Source: Ardenticatenaceae bacterium (GTDB taxonomy: Bacteria; Chloroflexota; Anaerolineae; Promineifilales; Promineifilaceae). Taken from it: a stretch of DNA of 64,000 nt. Where the stretch lies: contig JACKBU010000008.1 in assembly GCA_020634395.1 (NCBI GenBank), positions 99,543-163,542 on the forward strand, read 5' to 3'. Within the stretch, counting starts at the first letter, position 1, and each line of letters opens with the position of its first letter. The notes below the pieces were generated by a model. That model was not told the DNA's origin and searched no databases. It saw nothing but the letters and a program-made list of their open reading frames with translations. The translations under genes were made by a program, and so were the position numbers. Shown one piece after another: positions 24,219-33,070 of this stretch.

Positions 24219-26468
24219 ATGAAGCAAGCAGACGACACAGGAAAAAAGAGTTTCGAAGCGGTATACCGGGAGGGGGCAATCCACCCCGCGGAACCATTGG
24301 ACCTGCCGGAGGAGACGCCGTTGTGGGTGACGGTGAAGCTGCGTGAGGAGACGGCCGTATCGACTGCCGCGCCGGGAAAATGGGGGACGGCCGTGTCCCA
24401 TCTGCGCCAGCAGATCCACCAACCGGCCTGGGTATTCTTCATCCTTGCGCTCCTCATTTACATCCTCACCCGCTTTTGGCGCATAACCGATTACCCTATC
24501 TACTTTTTCTCCGACGAAGCTATCCAATCCCTCACCGCCAGCGATCTGATCCGCAACGGTTTTCGCAGCCCGGAAGGGCAGCTCCTGCCCAGTTATTTTA
24601 AAAACTACCAGGTTTACAATCTCAGTCTGTCGGTTTATTTGCAGCTTCTGCCGGTGTATTTCTGGGGCCTGTCTGCGGCGTTGACCCGGGGTGTGTCGGC
24701 GCTGGTGAGTGTCTTCGGCGTCATCGCTGTCAGCCTGACGGTGAAAACGGCTTTCCAGAGCCGGTATTGGTGGACGGCCGTTTTGTTGATGGCTGCCATG
24801 CCTGCCTGGTTCCTGCACAGCCGCACCGCCTTCGAGACCGTGCTGATGGTCTCTTTTTTCGCCCTGTTCCTTTACTTTTACCTGCTTTATCGCCTGCGGG
24901 CGACCGGATACTTGTTCGCCGCCATGGTTTTTGCGGCGGCTTCGTTTTACGCTTACAGCAACGGGCAGGCGATTATCGCCTTGTTGGTGCTGTTTTTGGG
25001 CGTGTCGGATTGGCGCTACCATTGGCAGGTGGTAAGAGGGGTGGTGCAGCGGCGCGAGTGGGGAACGGCCGTGGCCTTCATTGGCCTCACTCTGCTGCTG
25101 ATTGCTCCCTACGTTCGCTTTCGCCTCACCTATCCCACGGACCTGGCCTATCATCTGCGCACGCTGGATTCTTACTGGTTTAAGCAAGATCTGACCCTGA
25201 CGCAGAAATTCGGCCTGTTCAGCGAACGTTATGTCTACGGATTAAGCCCTGGTTACTGGTTTTGGCCCAACAGCCATGACCTGGAACGCCATCGAATGTT
25301 GGGCTACTTTGGTCATTTAAGGCCAGAAACGCTGCCTCTGCTGTTGATTGGTCTGGTTATTTGTCTGTGGCGCTGGCGTTCGCCGGCGCACCGGGCAGTG
25401 CTGCTGGCGCTGCTCGCTGTGCCCGTAGGAGCGGCCAACGTCGACATTGCTATCACCCGGGTGCTGGCGTTTGTAGTGCCGGCGGCTATCCTGATGACTC
25501 TGGGTTTGAATTGGCTGCTGACCCGTCTGAAAGAAGCGTGGCAGCCGGTGCTGGGGACGGCCGTCTTTCTCATTCTATCCTGGACGAGCGTGGGCTTGAT
25601 GGTCGATGCCCTGAATCGCGGACCGCTGTGGTTTCCCGATTACGGCATGTTTGGTATGCAGTACGGCGCCACGCAGTTATTTGACATAATCCCCGAATAC
25701 CTGGAGGCCAATCCGCAGACCATCGTCCTGTTAACACCCACCTGGGCCAACGGCACCGATTTATTTCCCCGCTTTTTCCTCGCGCCGGAAGAGCAGTCTC
25801 GGGTGCAAACACTCAATGTCGATGGTTTTATCCTGGATAGGCAGCCGCTAACCGACGACATGCTGTTCATTATGACCCCGGAAGAATACCAGCGTGCGCA
25901 GGATAGTGGAAAATTTAAACCCATCGCCATTGAGCGTGTGTTTGAATACCCTGATGGGACGCCCGGTTTTTATTTTGCCCACCTGGCCTACGTTGACAAC
26001 GTGGAAGATATATTTGCGGCCGAGCTGGCCGAACGGCAAAAGCCGGTGGACGATGTGGCCGTGATCAACGGGCGGATGGTGGCGGTGCGCCACTCGCGCC
26101 TGGATTCGGGCAGCCTGCCCAGCATGTTCGACAACGACACGTTTACCCTGGGGCGAGTGATGGAGGCCAATCCCGCTTTTGTGGATATGACGTTCCCAGA
26201 GCCGTGGGCGCTGCGCGGCCTGGCGGCCGATTTTGGTACGATGGACTTTGAGCTGACCGTGTCGTTGTTTGCCGAGGCCGACAGTGAGCCGGTTGTTTAT
26301 TCGCAGATCTATCGCGGGCTGCCGGCCGATCCACACGTGGAAATTGATTTTGATCAGGGACCGGCGCAGGTGGCGCGGATGCGCGTCGACATCCACGATT
26401 TGAACGCGGGCAATACGGCAAAAATCCACATCCGCGAACTGACGCCACTGCTGGCGGAGGGCAATTGA
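24219..26468 (+). CDS. GT39-type membrane glycosyltransferase with N-terminal AF2212/DUF104-like segment
   Basis: 749 residues. Residues 11-42 (FEAVYREGAIHPAEPLDLPE, then ETPLWVTVKL) match the small AF2212/DUF104 beta domain usually found alone as an antitoxin-like protein. From about residue 70 a polytopic PMT/ArnT-like enzyme begins (VFFILALLIYILTRFWRI), with the acidic luminal motif FFSDEAIQSL after the first helix, about 11 membrane segments, and an extracytoplasmic C-terminal beta domain. Family knowledge: GT-C enzymes transfer sugars from polyprenyl phosphates. Substrate unknown. Followed after 1 bp by a second GT39-like gene, so the two probably act together on a surface glycan. Confidence 0.8.
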   Translation: MKQADDTGKKSFEAVYREGAIHPAEPLDLPEETPLWVTVKLREETAVSTAAPGKWGTAVSHLRQQIHQPAWVFFILALLIYILTRFWRITDYPIYFFSDEAIQSLTASDLIRNGFRSPEGQLLPSYFKNYQVYNLSLSVYLQLLPVYFWGLSAALTRGVSALVSVFGVIAVSLTVKTAFQSRYWWTAVLLMAAMPAWFLHSRTAFETVLMVSFFALFLYFYLLYRLRATGYLFAAMVFAAASFYAYSNGQAIIALLVLFLGVSDWRYHWQVVRGVVQRREWGTAVAFIGLTLLLIAPYVRFRLTYPTDLAYHLRTLDSYWFKQDLTLTQKFGLFSERYVYGLSPGYWFWPNSHDLERHRMLGYFGHLRPETLPLLLIGLVICLWRWRSPAHRAVLLALLAVPVGAANVDIAITRVLAFVVPAAILMTLGLNWLLTRLKEAWQPVLGTAVFLILSWTSVGLMVDALNRGPLWFPDYGMFGMQYGATQLFDIIPEYLEANPQTIVLLTPTWANGTDLFPRFFLAPEEQSRVQTLNVDGFILDRQPLTDDMLFIMTPEEYQRAQDSGKFKPIAIERVFEYPDGTPGFYFAHLAYVDNVEDIFAAELAERQKPVDDVAVINGRMVAVRHSRLDSGSLPSMFDNDTFTLGRVMEANPAFVDMTFPEPWALRGLAADFGTMDFELTVSLFAEADSEPVVYSQIYRGLPADPHVEIDFDQGPAQVARMRVDIHDLNAGNTAKIHIRELTPLLAEGN

Positions 26469-26469
26469 G

Positions 26470-28920
26470 TTGTCTCTGGAGATGGTGACCTTGCTCACGG
26501 CCGTTTTCCTGACCTTGCTCATGGCCGGGGTGTTGTGGTGGGTGTGGCGGCGGTGGACGGCCGTTTTCATGCCCAATCCCAACCGGGACACTCGCTGGCT
26601 AAGGCTGCTGGCGGCTGTGGCCGCGGCTGCCTACGGCCATTACCTGCTGGCCACGCGCGATCCAATTTATGGACCATTTTCCTGGGCCGGGGCGTTGAAC
26701 GGCCGTTTGCGTTTTGATCTGGCCAACCTCGATAACGTGATCGTTGGTGTGCCGCTGCTGTTGATTGGTGCCGCCCTGTTTGCGGGGGCGGCGCGTTACG
26801 CTCCGTGGGAAGTGGCCGAAATCCAGCCCGGCTGGCCGGCGTGGGGCGGTTGGCGGGCAGCGGAATGGGCAACGGCTGTGCTGCTGCTGGCGGCAACGGC
26901 CGTGCTGCTCTTGATGCGCGACATTGGCTGGCTGCCCGTGGTGCTCTGGCTGGCGGCACTGGCACTGCTGGTGCGCCAGTTCTGGCTCCACGACCGGCGC
27001 GCTGGCCTGGATCTTTCGCTCCACCTGGAACGGGTCGATATCGCCTGGCTGCTCATCTTGCTGCTGGTGGGTGTCCTGGTCGGGGCAGCATACTTGCAGG
27101 ATATTCCGGCACGCATGATCGGTGATGAAGGCTCTTTTTGGGAAGCTGCGCGGGCCATTGCCGCTGGCGAACATCACCCCTCGTTTTTTGATTTAGGCGT
27201 TTACACGTTTCCGATGGCCGGCACGTACTGGCAGGCGGCGGTGCTGCGCTTGTTTGGTCTGAATTTGTGGAGCTGGCGGTTTGCCTCGGTGCTGGTAGGC
27301 GTGTTGGCCGTGGTCCCTCTGTATATTTTGGGGCGCGAGTGGCTTGGGCGAGGAACGGCCGTTCTCGCCGGATTCCTCACACTCACCAGTCCCTACTTCC
27401 TGGCTTTCGCTCGATTGGGCTATAACAATTCGCAGGCACTGCTGCCGGTGACGCTGGCGGTGGCTTTTGCCTCGCTGGCAATCCGGCGGTCGAGCCTCTT
27501 TTATTTCTGGCTGGCGGGTATGGCTGCCGGGTTGGGGTTTTACACTTATACCGCCGCACGCTTGGGCCTCATCGTCCTGATTTTGCTGATTTTGCTGCTA
27601 AGGGCGCGGCGCGACGTTTCCTGGCGGCGCACTCTGGTTTTGCTGGCAACCGTGGGGGGAGCCTGGGCGGTGGTCGTGCTGCCGTTTTGGGTGTTCGGCA
27701 CGATCAATCCCGATAGAGCGGAGCCGTATAAGTTTTGGGAGAGCCTCTTTTTTAACGTATTTTACGGCCGTGCCTTTTTCAGTGATGAAGCGCTTTTTCG
27801 CTTTGCTGGACCCCTGCGTATCGGCTACCAGGAGTTGTTTTTTCAGCCATTGATTTATGCCCGGCTGCTGCTGCGGGGCGTGGTCCGTTCGCTGCTGGCT
27901 TTTAGTTCGCCGTTTCTCGGCGGCGAGGAGCATTTTATGGAGACTGGCCTGGCCGGTGGTCTGCTGCCCGGTACGTTTTTTGTGTTGGGCGGCGCACTGG
28001 CGCTGCGCGGTTGGCGGCGGCTGCGATTTGCGCTGCCGCTTCTCTGGCTGGCGGCGGGAGTGCTTTTTTTGAGTGTGGCCAATACACTGCCGCCGCGTCA
28101 CACGCACCTGGTGGTGGTCATCCCGGCCGTGGCGCTGCTGGCGGCGGCGGGATTGTGGGCGTTTACGGCCGTTTTAGCCGAATCCCTGGCGCATCAATCC
28201 GGGCGGTTTCATTCGGTTTGGTGGCGGCGCGGCCTTGTGGCGTTGTGCCTGCTGGCCATTGTGAGAGCCGGGTTGGCGAATTATTTTGTCCCGCTGGCCA
28301 GTCGTTATCCGGCGAATTTCGAGCAGCTGGTAGCCTGGACGGCCGTGCGTTTGCAAGCTACGCCGGATGTAAATCTTGTTTACGTGGAAACAGCCCCACA
28401 GCACCACGACGTAGAATACTTGTTGTGGGCCAGGATGCTGACGCTGCCGTATGAAAATTTCCCCAGCGCAGCGGCGTTGGCCGGCGAATCTTCATCGCTG
28501 AACGGCGGGCGGGTGCTGGCATTTATTCCGGCCGAAGAACCGGCGGTGGCCACGGCCGTGGCCCAAATCATGCCAGAAGCGTGGGCGCCAGTGACCTTAT
28601 CTGGCCCGGCGGGCGAGACGTGGGGGTATGTGGTGGGCAATGTACCGCTGCCGGAGGCGCCTGATTTGACGCTGGCCGGCGGGCTGCTGTCGGCAGCGGC
28701 GTCACCTGCCGGTCCGGCGATGTTGATCCTGGTGTTGCTGCTGTTGGGATTGGGGGCTAGATCTTTACACGATGTAGGGCCGGTATGGGTTCGTTTATCT
28801 CGCCGCCGTGGGTCGGCAGACCCGGCGGGCGACGAAAAAGCCGGCGTGGAGGAGACTTCTGCTCGTTACCACGTCGGCTTTGATCTGGAAGTTGGTGTGA
28901 AGCGGCGGCGCAAGAAATGA
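26470..28920 (+). CDS. GT39-type membrane glycosyltransferase
   Basis: 816 residues from a TTG at 26470, placed 9 nt after GGAGG inside the previous gene; the ATG at 26482 has no such site. An N-terminal region with four membrane helices precedes the catalytic part, which has the luminal acidic motif MIGDEGSFWEAARAI, then many hydrophobic helices (GFYTYTAARLGLIVLILLIL). The C-terminus ends in a basic cytoplasmic tail (GVKRRRKK). PMT/ArnT-like GT-C fold; lipid-linked sugar donor expected. Translationally coupled to the upstream glycosyltransferase. About eight ACGGCCGT copies. Confidence 0.8.
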   Translation: MSLEMVTLLTAVFLTLLMAGVLWWVWRRWTAVFMPNPNRDTRWLRLLAAVAAAAYGHYLLATRDPIYGPFSWAGALNGRLRFDLANLDNVIVGVPLLLIGAALFAGAARYAPWEVAEIQPGWPAWGGWRAAEWATAVLLLAATAVLLLMRDIGWLPVVLWLAALALLVRQFWLHDRRAGLDLSLHLERVDIAWLLILLLVGVLVGAAYLQDIPARMIGDEGSFWEAARAIAAGEHHPSFFDLGVYTFPMAGTYWQAAVLRLFGLNLWSWRFASVLVGVLAVVPLYILGREWLGRGTAVLAGFLTLTSPYFLAFARLGYNNSQALLPVTLAVAFASLAIRRSSLFYFWLAGMAAGLGFYTYTAARLGLIVLILLILLLRARRDVSWRRTLVLLATVGGAWAVVVLPFWVFGTINPDRAEPYKFWESLFFNVFYGRAFFSDEALFRFAGPLRIGYQELFFQPLIYARLLLRGVVRSLLAFSSPFLGGEEHFMETGLAGGLLPGTFFVLGGALALRGWRRLRFALPLLWLAAGVLFLSVANTLPPRHTHLVVVIPAVALLAAAGLWAFTAVLAESLAHQSGRFHSVWWRRGLVALCLLAIVRAGLANYFVPLASRYPANFEQLVAWTAVRLQATPDVNLVYVETAPQHHDVEYLLWARMLTLPYENFPSAAALAGESSSLNGGRVLAFIPAEEPAVATAVAQIMPEAWAPVTLSGPAGETWGYVVGNVPLPEAPDLTLAGGLLSAAASPAGPAMLILVLLLLGLGARSLHDVGPVWVRLSRRRGSADPAGDEKAGVEETSARYHVGFDLEVGVKRRRKK

Positions 28921-28923
28921 AGG

Positions 28924-29871
28924 TTACAGGGTAGACGGCCGTTTCAATTCCGTGCGGAACATCGGGCTGGGTTTGATGGTCCATCCGTTCGCATCCGTGT
29001 CCGTGCTGGCGTGTTCCAGGAAACCTTGCACACGGCTGTCCAATAAATCGATCTGGTGCAGCAAAACAGCTTCCAGCGTTTTGGGCACAACCGGCGAGCC
29101 CCATTCCAGGTTGCCATGATGCGAAGCGACGAGGTGGACAAGCTGGCGTACGTCGTCGGCGGGCATGGTGCCCAGTTCGGCTGCGGCCGTTTCGATCATC
29201 ACAATGGCGCGCACGATGTGGCCGACGAGACGGCCGTCTTCTGTAAAAGCAAACGAATTATCGACGTCATATTCTAAGGGTTTGCCCATGTCATGCAGCA
29301 GCACGCCGGTTAGCAGCAAATTCCGGTTGACGTGCGGATAATGATCGGCCAGATAACCGGCAATGGCGGCCATGCTGAGGGTGTGCTCAAGCAAGCCCCC
29401 CAGGACGGCGTGATGCATGTTACGCGCCGCCGGCGCGTTGGCGAACTCGTTTAAGAATGATTCATTCAGCAACAAGTGTTTTGCCAGACCCTGCCACGGC
29501 TCGGCCAGACTATCGATGACCTGTTGCAGTTCGCCAATCATTTCATCGATAGGCCGCGTGCTGAACGGTAAAAAGTCAGTCAGTTCTTCGTTGAAACTGG
29601 GATTAAGGTCCGTGGCATTCACTTGCAGGGCATCTTTGTAGAGGTTGATGCGGCCGCTGACGAGCACGGGCTGTCCCGGACGCGCCCATTCTAAAACAGC
29701 GGCGGGCACGTCCCAAAACACACCGGAGAGGGTGCCGGTTTTATCTTGCAGGGTGAAGAGAATGAAAGGACGGCCGTCTTTGGTCGTGCGTTCGGCGACG
29801 TCTTGGAGTAGGAATGGTTCGTTAAGCAAGTCGACTTTTGGTCGCAAATCTTCAATAAAAATTGACTTCAC
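28924..29871 (-). CDS. yhaM: YhaM-like 3'-5' exoribonuclease (OB fold plus HD domain)
   Basis: 315 residues, the YhaM length. N-terminal OB fold (about 15-100: FILFTLQDKTGTLSGVFWDV, later VLVSGRINLYKDALQV), then an HD phosphohydrolase domain with H...HD in GGLLEHTLSMAA and LLTGVLLHDMGKPLEY, and HLVASHHGNLEWGSP. Family knowledge: YhaM/CbfI trims RNA and single-stranded DNA 3' ends using Mn or Co. It converges with the glycosyltransferase pair, with a 3-bp gap, and diverges from ubiX. Confidence 0.87.
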   Translation of the reverse strand: MKSIFIEDLRPKVDLLNEPFLLQDVAERTTKDGRPFILFTLQDKTGTLSGVFWDVPAAVLEWARPGQPVLVSGRINLYKDALQVNATDLNPSFNEELTDFLPFSTRPIDEMIGELQQVIDSLAEPWQGLAKHLLLNESFLNEFANAPAARNMHHAVLGGLLEHTLSMAAIAGYLADHYPHVNRNLLLTGVLLHDMGKPLEYDVDNSFAFTEDGRLVGHIVRAIVMIETAAAELGTMPADDVRQLVHLVASHHGNLEWGSPVVPKTLEAVLLHQIDLLDSRVQGFLEHASTDTDANGWTIKPSPMFRTELKRPSTL

Positions 29872-29983
29872 AATGCCCCCTTGTAGGTCCAGGTATAGAA
29901 AGATTGTAAGGTCATTTTGGGAATCTGCCCAGGTGATTTAAAATCCTCAGGTGGAAATTAGCGAAAAGGGACGAGGATACCAC

Positions 29984-30568
29984 ATGAAAAAATTAATCAT
30001 CGGCATATCGGGGGCCAGCGGCGTGATTTATGGCATTCGCCTGTTGACTGTGTTGCAGGCGGTGGCCGACGTGGAAACCCACCTTGTCATCACCCGGGCG
30101 GGGGCCATAACCATTGGTTTGGAGACATCCTACACCGCGGAACAGGTGATGACGCTGGCCGACGTGGTTTACCGCGAGCAAGATATTGCTGCGCGCATCT
30201 CTTCCGGATCGTTTAAGACGGATGGCATGATCGTTATTCCCTGCTCGATGAAAACACTGGCTGGCATTGTCCATTCGTTCAGCGAAAATCTGCTGCTGCG
30301 GGCCGCGGATGTGGTGCTGAAGGATCGGCGGCGATTGATTTTAGTTCCCCGGGAAACACCGCTGCACCTGGGCCATTTGCGGCTGTTGACGCAGGCGGCA
30401 GAGATGGGCGCCATTGTGGCCCCGCCGATGCCAGCTTTTTACCATAAGCCGGAAACGATCGACGACATCATCAACCAGACCGTGAACCGGGTACTGGATC
30501 TGGCGGAAGTTGGACTGCCGCAGGATTTATTTACGCGGTGGGAAGGCGGGCAGGCGCATCGTGGCTGA
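29984..30568 (+). CDS. ubiX: Flavin prenyltransferase UbiX
   Basis: 194 residues from the ATG at 29984 (GAGG 7 nt upstream). Diagnostic segments: LIIGISGASGVIYGIRLL, SGSFKTDGMIVIPCSMKTLA and RRLILVPRETPLHLGHLRL, which bind FMN and dimethylallyl phosphate. It makes prenylated FMN for UbiD-type decarboxylases; no ubiD lies in this window. It overlaps the next gene by 8 bp, indicating coupling. Confidence 0.93.
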   Translation: MKKLIIGISGASGVIYGIRLLTVLQAVADVETHLVITRAGAITIGLETSYTAEQVMTLADVVYREQDIAARISSGSFKTDGMIVIPCSMKTLAGIVHSFSENLLLRAADVVLKDRRRLILVPRETPLHLGHLRLLTQAAEMGAIVAPPMPAFYHKPETIDDIINQTVNRVLDLAEVGLPQDLFTRWEGGQAHRG

Positions 30569-31010
30569 TAAAGCGGGCCAGGCAGCGCTGGCTTATTTGC
30601 GCACGCACCAGGTTATGACGTTGGCGACTGTGGGTGAGGATGGGGTGTGGGCCACGGCCGTTTTCTATGCCAGCCAGGCATTCGATCTCTACTTTTTGTC
30701 AGCGGGGCATACGCGGCATGCACAAAACTTTTTGCACCAGCCGCACATTGCGGCGGCCATTCAGGAAGATTACCGCGACTGGCCAGCGATCAAAGGAATT
30801 CAGTTGGAGGGTGACGTTTCGCAGTTGGAGGGGGCGGAACTGACGGAGGCCGTTAATTTATATCGCGCCCGATATCCCTTCTTGAACCAGGCCGTGCCGC
30901 AGATTGAGGCTGCGTTGGCAAAGGTGAACTGGTATCGTCTGCGGCCAACGCGTTTGTATTGGATCGACAACAGCCAGGGGTTAGGGCATCGGGTCGAGGT
31001 GGAATGGTGA
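30561..31010 (+). CDS. Pyridoxamine 5'-phosphate oxidase-like flavin-binding protein
   Basis: 149 residues from the GTG at 30561, which overlaps the ubiX stop. Split-barrel FMN fold: AYLRTHQVMTLATVGEDG, then WATAVFYASQAFDLYFLSAG, RHAQNFLHQPHIAAAIQED and IQLEGDVSQLEG. Similar to the YhbP/PNPOx-like group, whose members bind FMN or F420 and often have no assigned reaction. Coupling with ubiX, an FMN-modifying enzyme, suggests a flavin-related task, but that is inference. Confidence 0.8.
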   Translation: MADKAGQAALAYLRTHQVMTLATVGEDGVWATAVFYASQAFDLYFLSAGHTRHAQNFLHQPHIAAAIQEDYRDWPAIKGIQLEGDVSQLEGAELTEAVNLYRARYPFLNQAVPQIEAALAKVNWYRLRPTRLYWIDNSQGLGHRVEVEW

Positions 31011-31018
31011 GACGGCCG

Positions 31019-32200
31019 TTATTCCCCCAGCCACTTCTTCATGACCGCTTCCAGGTAGGCCACATACTTGGGTGAGTCATACAGCGCCAGCGCGGCTTCG
31101 TTAATATCGAACGGCTCGGTGAGTTCCAGGATCTGCCGCAAGTAAGTGGCGTCACAGCGTACCATAGCTTCCTGAAAGCGAGTCGGCCCATCTAGCAGCA
31201 GCAGCACAGGAGCAGTCGCCAGCGACTTACCTTTCAGCGTGCGGATAATCTGGCCCTGGCGTGCCACCAGCATGACGGCGTTAATCATGTTTTTGGAAAT
31301 TTCTTTGCCTTTTTCCTGGTAGTCGTTGGCCAGCATGTCTATCACTTGCCGCCAGCGCAGGTCGCCTTGTTGATCCAACGTCTGCACCAAATCTTTCAAA
31401 ATGACGAGTCGCTCACTGGCCGGCACGACGCGGAAGCGCTGTTTTTTGAGGCCGCTGCGATAGAGTTCGTGGAGAACGGCCGTTTCCTGTTTTTGTTCCA
31501 GACGTCGAATATAGGTGGTTGTATCCTCTCGCTCGATCACGAGCAAGTGGGGATAGCGTGCTAGAAATTTGCTGAAACTGCCATTGCCAAAATGCGCCTG
31601 ATCAAATGCGCCCTTGCTTAGTTCCACCATACGTTGTTTAAGAATACTGGCCCTTACCCGATCGTGGTCGTTTTCCAGCAGTTGCTCCAGCGCGTTTAGC
31701 AACAATTGTTCTACCTGTTCGTCTGTCAGGTTCGGCGCAGGCAGCAGGTCTTCGTAAAACAAGTATTCGTCGCACAGCCCTACGAAGCTGCGGCTGGCCG
31801 TATGTTTTACCCCCACGCCAATAACCCGTTTGCCGCGCTTGCGTAAGGACTGTACCAACGGTGTAAAGTCGCGATCACCGGTCATCAGCACATAGGTGGC
31901 ATATTGATGCCCATCGACCAGGGTGTCCATCGTATCCACCACAATCTGCATGTCGGCCAGGTTTTTGCTGAAGTTATTAATACGCACGGTGGACTGTGTG
32001 GTAAAGCCGGCAGTGGTCAGCTGCTCCATGAGTTTTTGGTCTTGTCTCCAGTCCCCATAAGAGCGGCGCAAGACGACACGGCCGTTGGTCTTTTCTTTAA
32101 CTTTGTCCAGCACCAGATTTACATCAAACGTGATTTTGGCCTGTTTTGCTCCTATCACCAGGTTATCCAGATCAAGGAAGATGGCGACATCGTTGCTCAT
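31019..32200 (-). CDS. NYN/LabA-like nuclease-domain protein
   Basis: 393 residues from the ATG at 32200 (GGAG 6 nt upstream). The N-terminal NYN (PIN-like) domain shows its acidic residues in VAIFLDLDNLVIGAK, ADMQIVVDTMDTL and YVLMTGDRDFTPLVQSLRK. The C-terminal half has two winged-helix-like OST-HTH segments (for example KGAFDQAHFGNGSFSKFLAR). Family knowledge: such proteins are predicted RNases or RNA-binding regulators (LabA, Limkain-b1 type). The upstream region holds the twin TTTCCCGGGAAA palindromes. Confidence 0.83.
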   Translation of the reverse strand: MSNDVAIFLDLDNLVIGAKQAKITFDVNLVLDKVKEKTNGRVVLRRSYGDWRQDQKLMEQLTTAGFTTQSTVRINNFSKNLADMQIVVDTMDTLVDGHQYATYVLMTGDRDFTPLVQSLRKRGKRVIGVGVKHTASRSFVGLCDEYLFYEDLLPAPNLTDEQVEQLLLNALEQLLENDHDRVRASILKQRMVELSKGAFDQAHFGNGSFSKFLARYPHLLVIEREDTTTYIRRLEQKQETAVLHELYRSGLKKQRFRVVPASERLVILKDLVQTLDQQGDLRWRQVIDMLANDYQEKGKEISKNMINAVMLVARQGQIIRTLKGKSLATAPVLLLLDGPTRFQEAMVRCDATYLRQILELTEPFDINEAALALYDSPKYVAYLEAVMKKWLGE

Positions 32201-32235
32201 GATTTGCTCCAAACTCAGACGAAAACATCGGCTCT

Positions 32236-32288
32236 GTTTCCCGGGAAACTGAGAGCCAGGCTGCCCCAAGATTGTTTCCCGGGAAACA
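32236..32288. promoter_or_regulatory. Twin parS/Noc-box-like palindromes
   Basis: GTTTCCCGGGAAAC at 32236-32249 and TGTTTCCCGGGAAACA at 32273-32288, centres 38 bp apart, in the intergenic region between the NYN gene and the next plus-strand gene. The 16-mer differs from consensus parS (TGTTTCACGTGAAACA) at two central bases, and its core is the Noc-binding core TTTCCCGGGAAA. The region lies about 20 kb from the proposed oriC. Alternatively these are operators for the flanking genes. Confidence 0.6.
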
Positions 32289-32371
32289 GACAGTCCTTGC
32301 TATTTGCCCAAAGCATGTTACCATAAAGTGAGTATAATATGTCAACCTGTTTTAGGCTATGGAGGTAGGCA

Positions 32372-33061
32372 ATGGCTGAAGACAATAGCTCACAGATGCA
32401 TGATAACAATGATAATTCTGTAGAAGAAAGACAAGATAGGGGGGTGTTTTGGGACAGCAAACCATGGCAAGCCTTCAAAACAGTGGCTATCCTATTCTCG
32501 TTTGCCATTAACATTGTCGTCCTCATCTTGCTACTGGCTATCCTACCCCTGGTGCTGCCGCTCGTGGATGCAGTGGTAAAGCCATTAGTTGGTGGTCTTA
32601 ATAATAGCTTCGTTGATATGAGTGAGGCAACTATTTCCCGGACAATTGAAGTCAACGACAATATCGACATTGCGTTTACCCTGCCGCTGGACACGGAAAC
32701 TGTTGTGCGGGTAACGGAACCTGTGCCTTTAAGGAATATTCCAGCTTCCTTTGTGCTGCCCGATGGTGGCGGCTACATCAACGGCAGCGTATCGCTTGAT
32801 TTGCCCCAGGATCTGGCTCTGCCGGTGGCTTTAAACCTGGAAGTACCGGTACAACAGACAATCCCCGTTAACCTGGCCGTCGGGGTAGACATTCCACTTA
32901 GCGAAACGGAACTGGGCAAGCCATTCAGCACGTTGGTGGGCCTCTTTTCGCCGTTAAACAGGGCCATCGAGAATTTGCCGGATAGTAACGAAGAGTTAAT
33001 CGATCGCGTGTTAACTCCGGTAGCTACAGCCACGCCGCCTGCCGGTTACCCGGGCCAATAA
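32372..33061 (+). CDS. Membrane-anchored protein of unknown function
   Basis: 229 residues. A polar N-terminus (residues 1-32) is followed by one long hydrophobic stretch (about 36-66, AFKTVAILFSFAINIVVLIL and on). The rest is a beta-rich domain with regular hydrophobic-polar alternation (NIDIAFTLPLDTETVVRVTE) and a proline-rich end. Not recognised. A TATAAT box at 32333-32338 lies 33 nt upstream of the start. It is followed 9 bp later by the methyltransferase gene. It has no ACGGCCGT copy. Confidence 0.7.
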   Translation: MAEDNSSQMHDNNDNSVEERQDRGVFWDSKPWQAFKTVAILFSFAINIVVLILLLAILPLVLPLVDAVVKPLVGGLNNSFVDMSEATISRTIEVNDNIDIAFTLPLDTETVVRVTEPVPLRNIPASFVLPDGGGYINGSVSLDLPQDLALPVALNLEVPVQQTIPVNLAVGVDIPLSETELGKPFSTLVGLFSPLNRAIENLPDSNEELIDRVLTPVATATPPAGYPGQ

Positions 33062-33070
33062 TCACTGCCT

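Noticed and set aside
28924..28950. Operon of yhaM with the GT39 pair
   Set aside because: Genes are convergent, with only 3 bp between stop codons.
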